Shown one piece after another: positions 1 through 12,539 of a stretch of DNA of 62,000 nucleotides; position 1 is the stretch's first letter; each line of letters begins with the position of its first letter. The notes below the pieces were generated by a model, which was given only the letters and a program-made list of their open reading frames with translations, searched no databases and was not told the origin of the DNA. The translations under genes and the position numbers were made by a program. This stretch comes from Glandiceps talaboti (taxonomy: Eukaryota > Hemichordata > Enteropneusta > Spengelidae). The stretch spans positions 7,080,001 to 7,142,000 of the forward strand of contig NC_135549.1 of the NCBI RefSeq assembly GCF_964340395.1. Direction: 5' to 3'.

Positions 1-488
1 TTAGACTAACTTGTCAAGAGATAGAAGAAAGAATCGGTTATCCTCAATACTATATTACATCACCGTCGCTCTTCGCCCCCCCCCCCCCGCCACACACACA
101 CACAATCTCCACCCCCTGTCTCTCTACCTTCCTTTACATATGGCCATCCACAGTCTTTTAAAAATTACTTGTTTAATAACATCCATATCTTTTTCTCTCT
201 CTGTTCATCTATGTCTCCACATGAATACATAAATACATTACATACATTCATACTTAACATCTAAAGTTGACAAACCAGTTTTCAAATTGATAGAAGCAAA
301 GCTAGCCTGTGAATTGATTCATTATACGGATTACAACATTTTATCATTTACATCTGCAAAGTCTGATAAGTGACTGTTAAAATGGTTGATTTATCAGTTT
401 AGTGGTGACTGCCATGTTTTCGAGCATTCAACATAGACAGAGTCAAATTCCCTATTTCCGTACATTGTCAATGTGAACGATCACTTAC
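1..488. other. Intron or flank left of the minus-strand exon
   Basis: This stretch lies immediately downstream, in gene orientation, of the donor at 488-487 and so should be intronic sequence of the minus-strand gene. It is AT-rich and holds no convincing exon. The only distinct structure is a poly-C run followed by a short CA tract at 76-104. Confidence 0.6.
76..104. repeat. Poly-C run plus short (CA)n
   Basis: Thirteen consecutive C residues (76-88), then GCC, then about six CA dinucleotides. It is a simple repeat and should not be read as coding. Confidence 0.9.
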
Positions 489-1606
489 CCATTCAACAGG
501 TGAGGTAGACAGCGAAGGCGAAATCCTGTCTTCATCAACGTGCGTATTCGTGCCGATTATAGACAAATCGACGCTCTCGGCAGTACGTAATCTCCGTCGT
601 TGGTTCATATGGGAATGAGTTCGTCGTAGCGAACCGTCAGTGGGACTCAGACCCTCCGATACACTATAATGTCGTTTGTCTGACTTAGAAGATTTGGCAG
701 GTTGGATGTGGCGGAAATACATATCCCTAAACCTGTTATTGATTGAGGATTCCGAAAACGTCCTGGATGCTCCAGACTTTCCATTGACTGGCTTTGGCTC
801 ACTAGGTTGAATTGTTTCTGTGTATGTCGGATTGATTGCAGTTAAAGTTGAATCAAGCTCATCCGTGTCTAGAGCGTTGTCTGATATTTGTGGTTTAACA
901 GCTTGTACTTTGACATTTGCAGTGTTTCTGAAGTTAATTCCGTTTTCCTTAGTTAATTTGTTTGGCAACAGTAGGCTAGGTGAAGGTGATCGGGAATATT
1001 CCTTAGGTTCCAATGTGAGGCGATTGACCCGGCATTTCTCACATAACTCCTGACATGTTTGCGTGGTTTGTGTCCATTGGTTTTTGACCTCGGTGGGTCC
1101 ACATTGGATAGAAACGTCACGTTGCCATGGAAATCGATGCTCGCTTGTGTCTCCTATAATATCAAATTTTTCAAGAGTAGTGGTGTGATTTTTATCCCCC
1201 AATCGTTCATCATTTCTAGATCTGTTTTTAGGCCAATCTTTCCGTGAGTATGATTGACTCTGGTGATTTTGAACTGGGGTATTCTTCGTTGGCTTGGCAA
1301 CCACGTTTGCCTTTTTCCTCTGGCATCTAGGCGCATCATACAAAATGTAATCGTCGATCTCAATGATATCGGTTGGCGAATATTCACTATCTCCAGTTTC
1401 CATGGCAATTGCACTGTCGGACGATAGTATCGGATGTCTGCCCTTCAAGCCTGTATCAGACATATTTTCTTTATCATTATTGTTATCAAAATATATATGT
1501 TCCACTTGGGCTTCAAGTTCATCCAAATCTTGAAAATTGATAGGTGTTCTACTTCTGGGGGTGTTGATAGAACTTGGAACAGCGTTCCCCTTCAGCTGGG
1601 TAGTAT
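489..1606 (-). CDS. Downstream exon of an uncharacterised disordered-protein gene (minus strand)
   Basis: This 1118-base internal exon stays open throughout on the minus strand. Upstream it begins after a pyrimidine-containing acceptor ending ATACAG (AG at 1608-1607). It ends at a strong donor, TGG then GTAAGTGA (GT at 488-487). It opens with two bases that complete a codon begun in the exon at 24729-25725, and it ends in phase 0. The 372 whole codons are rich in Ser, Asp, Asn, Glu, Lys and Arg, as expected of a disordered scaffold. Visible landmarks are an acidic stretch (EIDDYILYDAP), a small Cys cluster (TCQELCEKCRV) and basic Ser/Arg-rich C-terminal segments (RRTHSHMNQRRRLR). There is no start codon or stop inside the exon, so the gene continues beyond the left edge. 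I do not recognise the family. That it is coding is fairly sure from its length, the splice sites and the phase match. Confidence 0.8.
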
Positions 1607-4600
1607 CTGTATGATAAAAAAGTCACAGCTGAATTAATAAAAAAAGACAAATTTAATAACACATGATGCGATTTTCACAGTTCCATGAACTAAGTATCTC
1701 CGAATGGCACTGGACTATACATCAAATATGTCAGTGAAATGTACAACAAGAAGTCGGTATTCGAACGAGTTCAAACAAATCTAAAGCAATAATCAAATAC
1801 CGGTCGCGCCATAACGAATGTAATTGCAAACGCTTCAACATATATCGATATAATTCCACGCAAGTACTGAAATTAGGTTTGCATAGAAACATTACAAAAG
1901 ACAAGATATCACGATTTTCAAATTTAAAAAACAACAACATATCTTCAACTTATAGTTCGCAGAAAAAAATAGCACTGCCTTGGACGTGAGCTGCATATGG
2001 AGAGTTGAATGTATTTAACATTGGGAAAGTTTATGTATTGAATCATGGAATGCAGGATACAAGGCCATGTGATAAACTTAATCCGAATCACTATATATGC
2101 TCAATTCAATCAAGCATGTGGACCTAAACTTCATTAAAGAAACGCTAACGAACCTAATCACCATCCAACCCTACACAAAATGACATCAAGTATTACATGG
2201 ATCGATACGAAAGTACATGAATATTAATCGATCACAAACCTGACTTTCTCCGATACAATATTATCCAATATGTTATAAATGACAGAGACACAGAATCCAA
2301 CCGATGTGCGTGAAGTGATATTGTAGTTGATACGGCCACACTCACAGTCAACCGTGTTGTGTATGTCCGATACTTTACAACAGATGAACGGGTGTGTATA
2401 TGGATCATACCATTAAATCACAGGTATTCTTTTATGACAGGTATGTGCTGAATGGAAATTGGTCAACATTTTCGCAAACTATGTGTCTATCACTTTACCA
2501 AGGCATGAATTTTCTTAGTATTTTACTATTTACAATATTTTCAAGGTTGGTTATTTCACTCACCATTTGACGTCTGCTTTGTACTAGTATTATTCCGTTG
2601 TAATTTGCATATCATTGGTAAAGCTAGGGAAAATGAGTAAACCACGTTGTTTCTGTGAATTATGACTCACAGCAAGTCTTTCCATGTAACACCATGAACA
2701 CGTTATGGATTTGACAATTTCATCTACTTAACCATCAAATACCAACTTCAATTCATCAGTACCTTGCCCCCGTATACTCACCAAAACCACTGAATTGTTA
2801 CGTCAAACCTCATTAGTCCGTGTCTAGAAAGTACCAGCAAGTCATTAATTCCTACAAACTCACACGAACACTGAAAATCGTATCCTTTGCTCAATTTACT
2901 CAACTGTTAAACTGCCATATACTAGTATTTCGTAAAATCATGGCGTCAGTATTTGGATATCAAAGTCAGTTTACACATCCTAAGCCACGTAGAATACTTG
3001 TCACGTAATTAGGGACGTATCCGACTCTGTCAATACAGAGTCTACCTGTCAAGTTAGATTATCCGAAACGACACTAGGCGATTGTTCGCGAATGTTAAAA
3101 CGACTTAATTAGCATATTATAACAATTCTACAGACTCTGACAAAAACAATCTATGAATATATTTACATGTAAACTCTCAAACATTTGTTTATGGAAACAC
3201 CTGGTTATTTACTATCAACCTTGTACACCAGGAGTGTTGCTTTACAAGGAAATATTTCAAGAGCCAAATGTGTAGACTGTAAACGTAGAATTGGATGAAT
3301 GTAATAGTTGATATTTGTCATTATATTATACCCAAGTCTACAGTGAAAAGATTCCAATAACATAATAGGTGATATAGAATCAAAATATTTACACGGTGAA
3401 CGGGCAATCGATAACTTGCCGGTAAAATTCATGGCTTTTAATTCAGAGCTGTGGGGGAGGAAGAGATCCCATGAAAGAAACGTTAAAATAAACATACATG
3501 TTTGGGACTCTTTTACATGGTTTCATTCAAAGCATATACAGCCAATAACATGTCAGGTGATTTATTGCTAGATAGCCATAGTTGCAATTCTTACTCTATA
3601 TGTATATTTACTCCATCGAAAGCAATAAGACTTGCAATACGATTTCGTTAAGTGGGATTACTAACACAAACTCTTTCAGAAAGGCTCCTAGCTCTTAGAC
3701 TGTCAACAGCTAACACCCTTAAAATCAAAGCAGTAGTACTCAGTATAACACTACCTACCAGTCGTAATATCGCAACCACTTCAACATTTTAAGGCGTCAA
3801 CTCGAACCATCGGCGAAATCACATCTTAGTCGGAGATAGTTAGTAGCACATACTCTGGGAGACTCTGCTTATATGAGCCGACGAGTAAATGAAACGTTTA
3901 AAAATGACAAAAGGTCCTTAATGTAGTACCATGCTCAGGAGTGATTTAGATTCACGAAACAATAACACAAACCGTGATGGAAAAGAAAACCTTACAACTA
4001 CAGAAGTAAGATTAGCATACTTTATGTAATTTGCAGTAAGCCATTGAAAAGTAGAATAGAATAGGAAAACAGTAGGGATCACTCTGATAACCTTGGACAG
4101 GACTTAAACAGAGACAGATTCGCAACATTTCATTACTGTTAATAAGCAAATACTTGATTTACGTATGATGAATTGAAAATGGCATGACCGTGGTGCAATG
4201 ACCACTATTCAACTTTTATATGTCGTTTATACGCACATTCAAATGACCCATAACCTGTAAATGACATACCGATACCTCGTACCGGAGATCAAATTTATTC
4301 GCCCCAAACGGCAAATACTGCAAAAATTACATGTAAACTCTATGGCTACATGATTTAACTTACTAGTAAGTAAAAACACATGCTGTGTGGCCGACCACGC
4401 CCATGTTGGGTGATAAGAATGCCAGTACAGTATCAAAGGGGATTATAAATATATTCTGTATCAATTTTATAGTGACATTCTGTAATTGACACTTACGTCA
4501 AGACTTGGTTGTCCTACACTGTTGTGTAATATCCACACTAATTAAGTCTGGTTTCCATCGATCTACAAATCATATAGCCTACGACACCAATGACGTCAAT

Positions 4601-5542
4601 GAAATATTCAAAGTTGTCAGTATTATATAATAGTTGTCATAAACTAGGCGATTCAAATCAGAAATTATCGTTGTTTGTCTTTTGAAAATATTTTTGAAAA
4701 TTACTGCATTAAAATATTAATTATAAAACATCACAAAAAAATTATTCCAGATTTTCTAGATGCAAGTGGCGTACAATTAAATTACAATATATCCCTGAAT
4801 TTAATAACATTTACCGCAGTAATTCAAAGAAGTATATATATTGAAAAATTCCATGGATTCTCGACAAGGTCAGTTGATGTTACTGTTTCTATGGTAACCG
4901 TGTATTGAGATGTGGCATTACATATGGCAGATTCGTTGAACACAAGATTCAAATAAACATTGTGTGAGGAAATGAAAGAAAACAACTCTCTTTGTAACGA
5001 GTGTCGATATGAGATTTCTTATTACCGTCAATACGAATAACACGTGTTTGAATGTAACCTCGGAAGACCGCTTCTTGTTATCGTAATAACGCATGACATT
5101 ATAAGAAACACTCCAATAAATCAAATTGAAGAATAGACTTCCTTCATCTATAGGGAGTATTTCTCCCAACCTTCGTCACATACATGTAAACACGTGAACT
5201 TATTTTGACCATGTAGCCACGATTAACGATAACATCTAAATTGGGCTAATATGTATGATAATTCTCGTATCCATTAATGCGAGTACAGACTTCTGGATAT
5301 TCACCTTAAATATGATACTTGCATCATCCTAAGATGTCACTCATGATACTTGGGTTTCCATGGCGATAGATGTGCATGATCGCACCGTCTGTGGAATGCC
5401 ATGAAAAATGCATACATAAGAAAACAAGGTGAAAGGTGCCATTACAATATTATATGTGGAACAGTGTCAATAATTATTTTAACTATTCCTTTGGGGAAAT
5501 AGTCAGTTTATCATTACAGAATGATGTTACGTTGGTAAATAT

Positions 5543-5544
<2 letters not shown>
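1607..5544. other. AT-rich intronic stretch with no feature seen
   Basis: Only short chance reading frames are present, without splice context or recognisable protein. TACATGTA palindromes occur near 3164, 4328 and 5181. I see no gene or mobile element. Confidence 0.5.
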
Positions 5545-5587
<43 letters not shown>

Positions 5588-5600
5588 ACACACACACACA
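5545..5600. repeat. (CA)n microsatellite
   Basis: A nearly uninterrupted CA run with a single CATA interruption near 5580. Open frames across it (Thr-His or Cys-Val runs) are artefacts of the dinucleotide repeat. Confidence 0.95.
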
Positions 5601-5659
5601 AAGATCGGATTATGTACGTTTTTTCAGCTAAAAAAATACCGCCAATGGCGCTGTAGCAC

Positions 5660-5935
5660 AACTGGCTGTTGCTATGGGCGTGGTCTTGTTGATAGGCATA
5701 TTTGCATACATTTTTGGAATCTTTATTAATTTGTCTACCCTTTCCAGTTTTCATCTTTACAATATAAACCATCATTTAGCCGTTGCTATGGGCGTGGTCC
5801 TGTTGCTAGGCATATTTCCATACAATTTTTGAATCTTTATTCACTTCCCTACCCATCCCTGTTGTTATCTTTACAATATACATCATCATTTTACAGTTGC
5901 TAAGGGCGTGGTCATGGTTACTAGAGCTAGTTGAG
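5660..5935 (+). repeat. ~115-bp tandem duplication carrying a GTTGCTATGGGCGTGG motif
   Basis: Two full copies and one partial copy of a unit of about 115 bp begin with GTTGCTATGGGCGTGG near 5666 and 5783, and GTTGCTAAGGGCGTGG near 5898. The unit continues with a GGCATATTT segment and an ATCTTTACAATATA segment. An inverted relative is present at 55757-55806, so the core belongs to a dispersed repeat family. No coding capacity is evident. Confidence 0.75.
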
Positions 5936-6273
5936 TCAAAATGTTAAGGTTTAACCAAAATTGCATTTTTCAGAGAATTCAGCCCAATCTGCTCAGTTGG
6001 TTTGGAATAATATACTTTTAAGACCTAATTTGCATATCACTGATGGGATCATCATGTCATGAACATTTCAAATACCCCTAAGAATGTTCCCAACAGATTT
6101 CAGCCCCTGCCCTGTAGTCTTTATGTTTATGATTCATAAATCACATTTTTTTTACCCAAACCACACTTCTCTGATCTGATGCGATCATTTTCATTTGAAC
6201 AATTTCCCAACTAGACACCAAAAGTAATATCCTCACCAAATTATACGGCAATCAGTCTGGCAGTTTTGAGTTG

Positions 6274-6310
6274 TTCACACACATGTGCATACACATATAC
6301 ACACACGTAC

Positions 6311-6356
<46 letters not shown>
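6274..6356. repeat. (CA)n microsatellite with TA and CG interruptions
   Basis: An imperfect CA tract becomes a pure CA run before ending at ATGTGG. Thr-His reading frames across it are repeat artefacts. Confidence 0.95.
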
Positions 6357-6358
<2 letters not shown>

Positions 6359-6385
6359 GGGCATACGCTGCGCCATGCCTATATA

Positions 6386-6416
6386 ACACTACTGAACCTT
6401 ATAAGTTCAGTAGTGC
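6386..6416. other. Short hairpin after the CA repeat
   Basis: CACTACTGAAC is followed after about seven bases by its exact reverse complement GTTCAGTAGTG. An 11-bp stem with a small TTATAA-containing loop is possible. No function can be assigned. Confidence 0.6.
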
Positions 6417-7133
6417 TAAAAATTGTCGCAAGCCCCATGTACTCATTGAAATAAAAGATGCTCTTCGTCATGACCACATACGAATTTGTCAATTAAGTTA
6501 CATGATCATACTTTCGGTCTTTTTGACGAAACTTGACAAAAAATGGAATAATCTGACGAGTTATTATCGTGGTTGGAAAGCACTCAGTCACTCATGACAT
6601 TATGTCTTCATTATTTGGATGTATGAAGAGATTGCAACGTGAAAATATTTAGAATCACGGAACTTTTAATAACCACGCAACCTCCCTTCGATCATCTAGT
6701 GTTACGGTTTTGTGAAAGTTTAATTGCAGCTTGGATTATCGTGTATATTTCCCTAACAACTCTTCGTCATAGATTGGTAACGATAGAGCCCGAGTCGTCG
6801 CGTCTGTCTCTGATACAATAGCTGGTAAACTAAACGGATGCACACATATCGTATCGAGGCAAAAGATACTAGTTCCGATTGTCAGTCCTGATATTTTGAT
6901 GTCAAGTAGTAAGGCTTATCAGTTCGGATGAGGCAATATGACATAAACAGTGTCTACTTCAATTATGCTTTCTCATATCACTTTCCCAGGTACCATCACC
7001 TACGTCATACATGTATGTATGTACGCCAGATATAAACAATATTTCCACGAGCTTGAGCATGAGCTACTCAGTTCTTTGCACAGGGACCTTAATATGTGTC
7101 TGAATTCAAATCACCAAGTACAACATACCTCAC

Positions 7134-7211
<78 letters not shown>

Positions 7212-7263
7212 TATTATATATGCGGTATAGAACACTGTCTTAGCAGATTGATACTCACCGAGT

Positions 7264-7347
<84 letters not shown>

Positions 7348-7362
7348 CCCATATATATATAA
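7134..7362. repeat. (TA)n microsatellite pair
   Basis: Two long TA runs (about 7134-7216 and 7263-7343) are separated by some 45 bases of unique sequence. A short TA tract follows near 7352-7362 and another near 7401. Such runs are self-complementary and can extrude cruciforms. Confidence 0.95.
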
Positions 7363-7894
7363 TTACTTTATTCGTCATGCAAACCATGAAATTTCCTTTG
7401 CATATATATATTATATAATATATAAGCTTAATTGCCACGAGGACTTGTTCCATTGGGGACACACGACAAGGTCATGAAGTCCAAGGTCATGAAGTCCAAG
7501 GCCATGACTAAAATGATAATTTATGTTAAACTGTCGATCTTTCTAGTAAGTGGGACTAAGGTAATGTCGTCACTTGTATACATAAGATATTTGCTACCAT
7601 TTATGTTTTTATTTATGTTACATGTAAAATGATTCACTGCCGCGGGATAGGATAATTTCAAAGAATTTTACGGTCTGCATCATTCGATCTCTAACATCTG
7701 GCTGAAGATTAGATTTCGAATTTCCCTGCTCGGCTGTGCTACGTGAAGTCTTTGTTCAAAAATATCAAATACAAGTCTGATTACCTGGTCAAATTTTCCA
7801 CCGTCGATGGCACTTTATACAATTTGTCTAATGATAGTGCGGAGATAAAACATTAAACCTGCTTAGATAGTATTCCCAATCTAATACAATGTAA

Positions 7895-7972
7895 TTTTGA
7901 TTCGTTTAGCCAAGGAAAACACGAGTGATAAAGGGGCCTTGTCACTACGAGTCGCTAAACGAATAGTGAAAA
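7895..7972 (+). repeat. Fragment of the hairpin-element family
   Basis: This segment carries the family landmarks GTTTAGCCAAGGAAAA and CCTTGTCACTACGAGTCGCT, which are also found inside the copy at 46091-46398. It lies just upstream of a fuller copy at 8032-8332, suggesting a nested or rearranged insertion. Confidence 0.6.
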
Positions 7973-8031
7973 TAACAAGTATTGCAACATTTTTTACAAC
8001 TTGGCTTATGTCAAGTTATATGTGTATAAGT

Positions 8032-8332
8032 AGATATTATTCTCCAATATTTTTCTTCGTTCTGCCAAGGAAAATACGAATAGCTAGACGAGTAGTTTTT
8101 CAGCTAAATGAAAGAAAATATTGGAGAATAATATACTTTCTCAAGCATGATTTGTGAAAAATCAGGAAGTACGTGTTGTCGATTTGGAACATTTTGAGGG
8201 TATTTCGAGCATCGTAGAACCAGTGACGTAAACGCGTTTTGATCTGACGTAGAAGGACCAGGGTATAATCAATATTTTCTGTTCAAAGACAAAAATTTGG
8301 CTTGTGCTTCTGTGCTGTGAGGCTATAATACA
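8032..8332 (+). mobile_element. MITE-like hairpin element, copy A
   Basis: Divergent copy of a family with two other members at 39979-40312 and 46091-46398. It starts with TATTCTCCAATATTTTTCTTC and a GCCAAGGAAAATACGA segment, and folds back onto GAAAATATTGGAGAATAAT near 8117-8135. The non-hairpin tail has the shared GAACCAGTGACGTA motif and ends near GGCTATAATAC. The reading frame that overlaps it is not gene-like. It is probably a short non-autonomous element. Target-site duplications are not clear. Confidence 0.6.
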
Positions 8333-9100
8333 CCTAATACTTACTTAGTAAATATTTCGTAATCCTTTGAATTTTCTTTCAAAAAAGAAAATGTAATAAT
8401 GACATTTTTGGGAATGTTATTGACAAAGTTTCGATTTCAAAGATCACTCTCAACTACATATTTACATTTGGAGTATTCATCTATGGTATATAGGGTATAC
8501 CTAGAATCAAGTTTCCGATCTGACTTCAGCGTTAGCATATAATCACTACTATCCCTCCAGTCACGTTCAGTTGTGCGTTGGACACAACAAACATTTCCGT
8601 TAGTCTGACAGAAAAGTGACGTACGTGCGACAAAGTGTACTCTTTCAGAAAGGTCAAAAGTTTACCAGAAGCATTCATTAAGTCGTCCTGGGTTTTTTAA
8701 TATCGATCGTGACTTTGACGGTGCATGGTAAAATCAACATTTACCTTACAATTTTGATTTCTACGAAGTACACCGTGCCTTTGCAATATTTGATTTATAA
8801 ATCAGTGCACACAATTTTAAGTGGATGCCAATGTTGTGATAATCATACACCGTCAACATATCATATACGTAACTACGTCGAATTGCTGGGTTACAGCATT
8901 TAGGGTATGGCGTTTTACAATCCCATTTTATATGTTGTTAATAAATACTCTACGTGTCCTGATCTCGTTTTGTTACAGCCATTGGTAAATTTCCTAGTTT
9001 TATTTTTATCGAAAAGTGTATAACTGTCGACAACAGTTCTAATATGTAAACTGTAAAACCAAAAAGGGACAAATACAAAGAGTGTCAAGACAACGAGATT

Positions 9101-9478
9101 GTAGTGAATGTGACGCTATCACAAGGTTTTCCCATAAACCCTTGCAGAGAATGCCCAAAGAGATGGTAGTGAATGTGACGCTATCACTAGGTTTTCCCAT
9201 AAACCCTTGCTGAGAATGCCCAGAGATGGTAGTGAATGTGACGCTATCACTAGGTTTTCCCATAAACCCTTGCAGAGAATGCCCAAAGAGATGGTAGTGA
9301 ATGTGACGCTATCACTAGGTTTTCCCATAAACCCTTGCTGAGAATGCCCAGAGATGGTAGTGAATGTGACGCTATCACTAGGTTTTCCCATAAACCCTTG
9401 CTGAGAATGCCCAGAGATGGTAGTGAATGTGACGCTATCACTAGGTTTTCCCATAAACCCTTGCTGAGAATGCCCAAA
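9101..9478 (+). repeat. 63-65 bp tandem repeat, six copies
   Basis: Units start with GTAGTGAATGTGACGCTATC at 9101, 9166, 9229, 9294, 9357 and 9420. Two unit lengths occur: 65 bp when the end reads CAGAGAATGCCCAAAGAGATG, and 63 bp when it reads TGAGAATGCCCAGAGATG. The first three intervals alternate 65/63/65 and the later ones are all 63. Copies are nearly identical, so amplification is recent. Open frames through it merely echo the repeat. Confidence 0.95.
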
Positions 9479-11439
9479 ATGGCAGAACACATGTCAAATA
9501 TAACAGTATTAAGGCTTCTTTACAAGATTTCAAAGTTGAATAAGTTAGCAAGGCGCTATTTCATCATGATATTCAAGTTAATAGCAGTAATCAATATATT
9601 TGCAATACATGCATTGATAAAAGGCAGGAATAAGACCTGACTGAACGTTTCAGCAATACTCCGTGTTGCGTCTTGTCAGTTAGGAATGTCAAAGCATTGA
9701 CCCTGGTGTGAACTTAAGGATTTATGGTCAGACACAGACAAGGTGGGTCAAACTAATCTATGTTATATTTAGCCTTGCTCGGCTTTTCAGTCAACGGTAC
9801 TGCTTTGCATCCAGTGGCGATTATCTGCGATGATGACGAGGAAGATGTAAACGCATCGCTAACCTTGAAACCCTGTGATGGCATTGTATGTATATTGAAT
9901 TTCTAAACATTACTATTGGAGATAGACTGTAACGTGTAACAAGTGCCTACGTAAATTACTTTAAAGTACAAGGCAGATGGGTTTCTAGAACAGACAATAT
10001 TATATTACGTACTAAATATATGGATTAAATTGAGACGTTTCCAATTAGATCGTGTTATGTCAACTTTAAACAAGAACCAGGCAAAGGTTTTGGCGCCATG
10101 TCTGTGATACTACGATGTATCGCACGAACTGACAGTGTATTCTCAGTCAAGTCGGGATCAATTTGTTCCATTAGGTCTGTAACGACTGCTAAGTAATGTC
10201 TGCATGGGGAAATGACAAGTCACTTGAAAATTGTCTCGTGTCGGCAACAAAGTCAGAGCAAATTTCCTCTAAGTGCGTATTCGTGTTCTGCAGTTTACAT
10301 GGATTTAGTAACACTGGGAAAGAAATAATACATTTGGAAAGCATTAAAAAATAATCCACGAACATGCCGTGAACTTCGAAGAAAAAAAGGTAATGAGATC
10401 AACGAATAAATGGTTTAGTGTAATTCCACGATGAGAAGTTTTATAGCTTATGACAACATATGACAGTAACAGCATAAAATTAAACAATTTATTTGCTTTC
10501 TGTCACAAATGTAATGAATCTCAAGAATCAAACAAAGGCCATGTATGACAGCTGATATCGTATAATGAAGTGGATCTGTCGAATCCTGTCAGCGGGTATG
10601 AATCATAAGAAATTTATGACTAGACTCGGATATATTTTATTCCTAGCGCCTAAAGGGATTCCAAACTCACGTAAATAAATGATATTTATATTCGCTTCAA
10701 TGATTTCTTTTCATAAACGTTAGTTTTAAATGAATAGAGACTTTCTTTGTCAGACAAGTGGTCGCATACGGTTTATTGAATATGGATGATGTAAGAACAT
10801 AGACAGTACAATAGTATTCATCATTGTGAGCTGGTATATTGCTGAGTTTACTGCACAGGTGTTCAACAGATCATTGGACCAATCTAATCATCCTCGGAAT
10901 ATTCAATATTCTGATGTACTGAGTAAGTCAGTTCTAATTGGTTACTGCACAGGTGTCCAACAGATCATTGGACCAATCTTGTCATCCTCGAAATATTCGA
11001 TACTTTGATATTCCGAGGAAGCCTAACCCATCCACTGAAAACGGCGCAGAAGGATCGGCTTACCTAATTGAAACAAGAAACGCTCGTAAACAATATTTGC
11101 ATTATGCAGGTATGCTCCTGATAGTGAAATGGTATAACTCATCTCGTGCACAGTGCCTTATTAAAACAACCCGTAAATGATATTTTCAAACTTTGTAATT
11201 AAGCGCTATTTTGAGAGAGAAAATCAAATTACAATTCATCGTTTGAAAGATTGTATGAACAAAAAAGGGGTTCGTGCATGTGTATGTGAATATGCATACT
11301 TGTCTGTTTGTCTGCCGTTATGTGTTTACATATGCGAGTGCATTTTAGGTTTGTTTTAATCACCATGGAATATAATATACTCCATCATCCAGACTTCATC
11401 TCTTTAAAACTTTTGTCTCACAATACATTACACAGGTTT
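9479..11439. other. Intronic stretch with one short tandem duplication
   Basis: No gene is evident. A two-copy direct repeat of about 94 bp period (10850 and 10944) and an exon-like segment ending at a donor near 11109 are listed separately. Confidence 0.5.
10850..11005 (+). repeat. Two-copy tandem duplication, period ~94 bp
   Basis: ACTGCACAGGTG, then CAACAGATCATTGGACCAAT and TCATCCTCG, occur starting at 10850 and again at 10944, with modest divergence between copies. The apparent open frames here follow from the duplication. Confidence 0.8.
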
Positions 11440-11678
<239 letters not shown>

Positions 11679-11822
11679 TACCAGAAATTGGGATGTCTAA
11701 AGCCATAACGCAGAAACGAGAAACTCTGAATTGTGGCTTTTAAAGTCCTCCTAATTTCTGGTATTAAAGATATGCTCTGCTACTAATATTGCATTGAGCA
11801 CTGTTGCCGCCAGAGAGACACC

Positions 11823-11824
<2 letters not shown>

Positions 11825-11868
<44 letters not shown>
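11825..11868. repeat. (TTA)n microsatellite
   Basis: About fourteen uninterrupted ATT/TTA trinucleotides. Confidence 0.95.
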
Positions 11869-11870
<2 letters not shown>

Positions 11871-12510
11871 AGTTGGCACATTCTTGGTAGATTAACGAAA
11901 TATGGTAAAGATTTGTAACTACATTTAGAACTATATGGTACAAAATACTGAAAATGAAAACGTTCAAAAAAGTCACTACCAAACCTCCTGTGGTATCATC
12001 TGACTATTTTGAACACAATTCTCGGTTGATATCTTTGAAAGAGAAAAAATGTCCAAGTAAATGGTTGATAATGTAATCAAATAGAGACCAATTTGATGGC
12101 AGACGTCATACTCTGCTTCTTGCCGTACGTGACAGCATATTGTGTACGTGTAGACTAGAAGGCAACGTGGGATATCATACCATAAACGTATTATGACAAT
12201 CTATTCATACGGGGTGTGAATTACTCATCATCCATAGTATATTTCTTTGGTCATTAGTCTTTTTAAATGGTACAAACGTGTCAGTTTCATAGTTGGTTAC
12301 ATAAGTATATATAGTGAATGAATATGAAATGTAATGCGACGAAGTCTTCTTTCACCACTAAGCTTTACATGTAATTACATTTCAATAATAACAGAAGTTA
12401 ATAACACAGCGTTCTATTTATGTACATCTATGACAAGTAGTTGTAATAGCAGTCTCAAGCTGAATTCAATGCACATAACCATTGCCATCTCGGAGTTTTG
12501 AAAGATTTGT

Positions 12511-12539
12511 AAAAAAAAAAAAAGAAGAAGAAGAAGAAA
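12511..12539. repeat. Poly-A then (GAA)n
   Basis: Thirteen A residues followed by five AAG units. It could be the tail of an old retroposed copy, but no body sequence is recognisable upstream. Confidence 0.85.

Noticed and set aside
7897-8157. 86-codon open frame
   Set aside because: It lies inside the hairpin-element copy and is not conserved as a frame in the other two copies.
9119-9492. Overlapping repeated-peptide open frames on both strands
   Set aside because: They merely reflect the 63-65 bp tandem repeat, are open in several frames and have no start or splice context.
12511-12539. A-run as a retrotransposon poly-A tail
   Set aside because: No SINE or LINE body or target duplication is visible upstream. 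It is best treated as a simple repeat.
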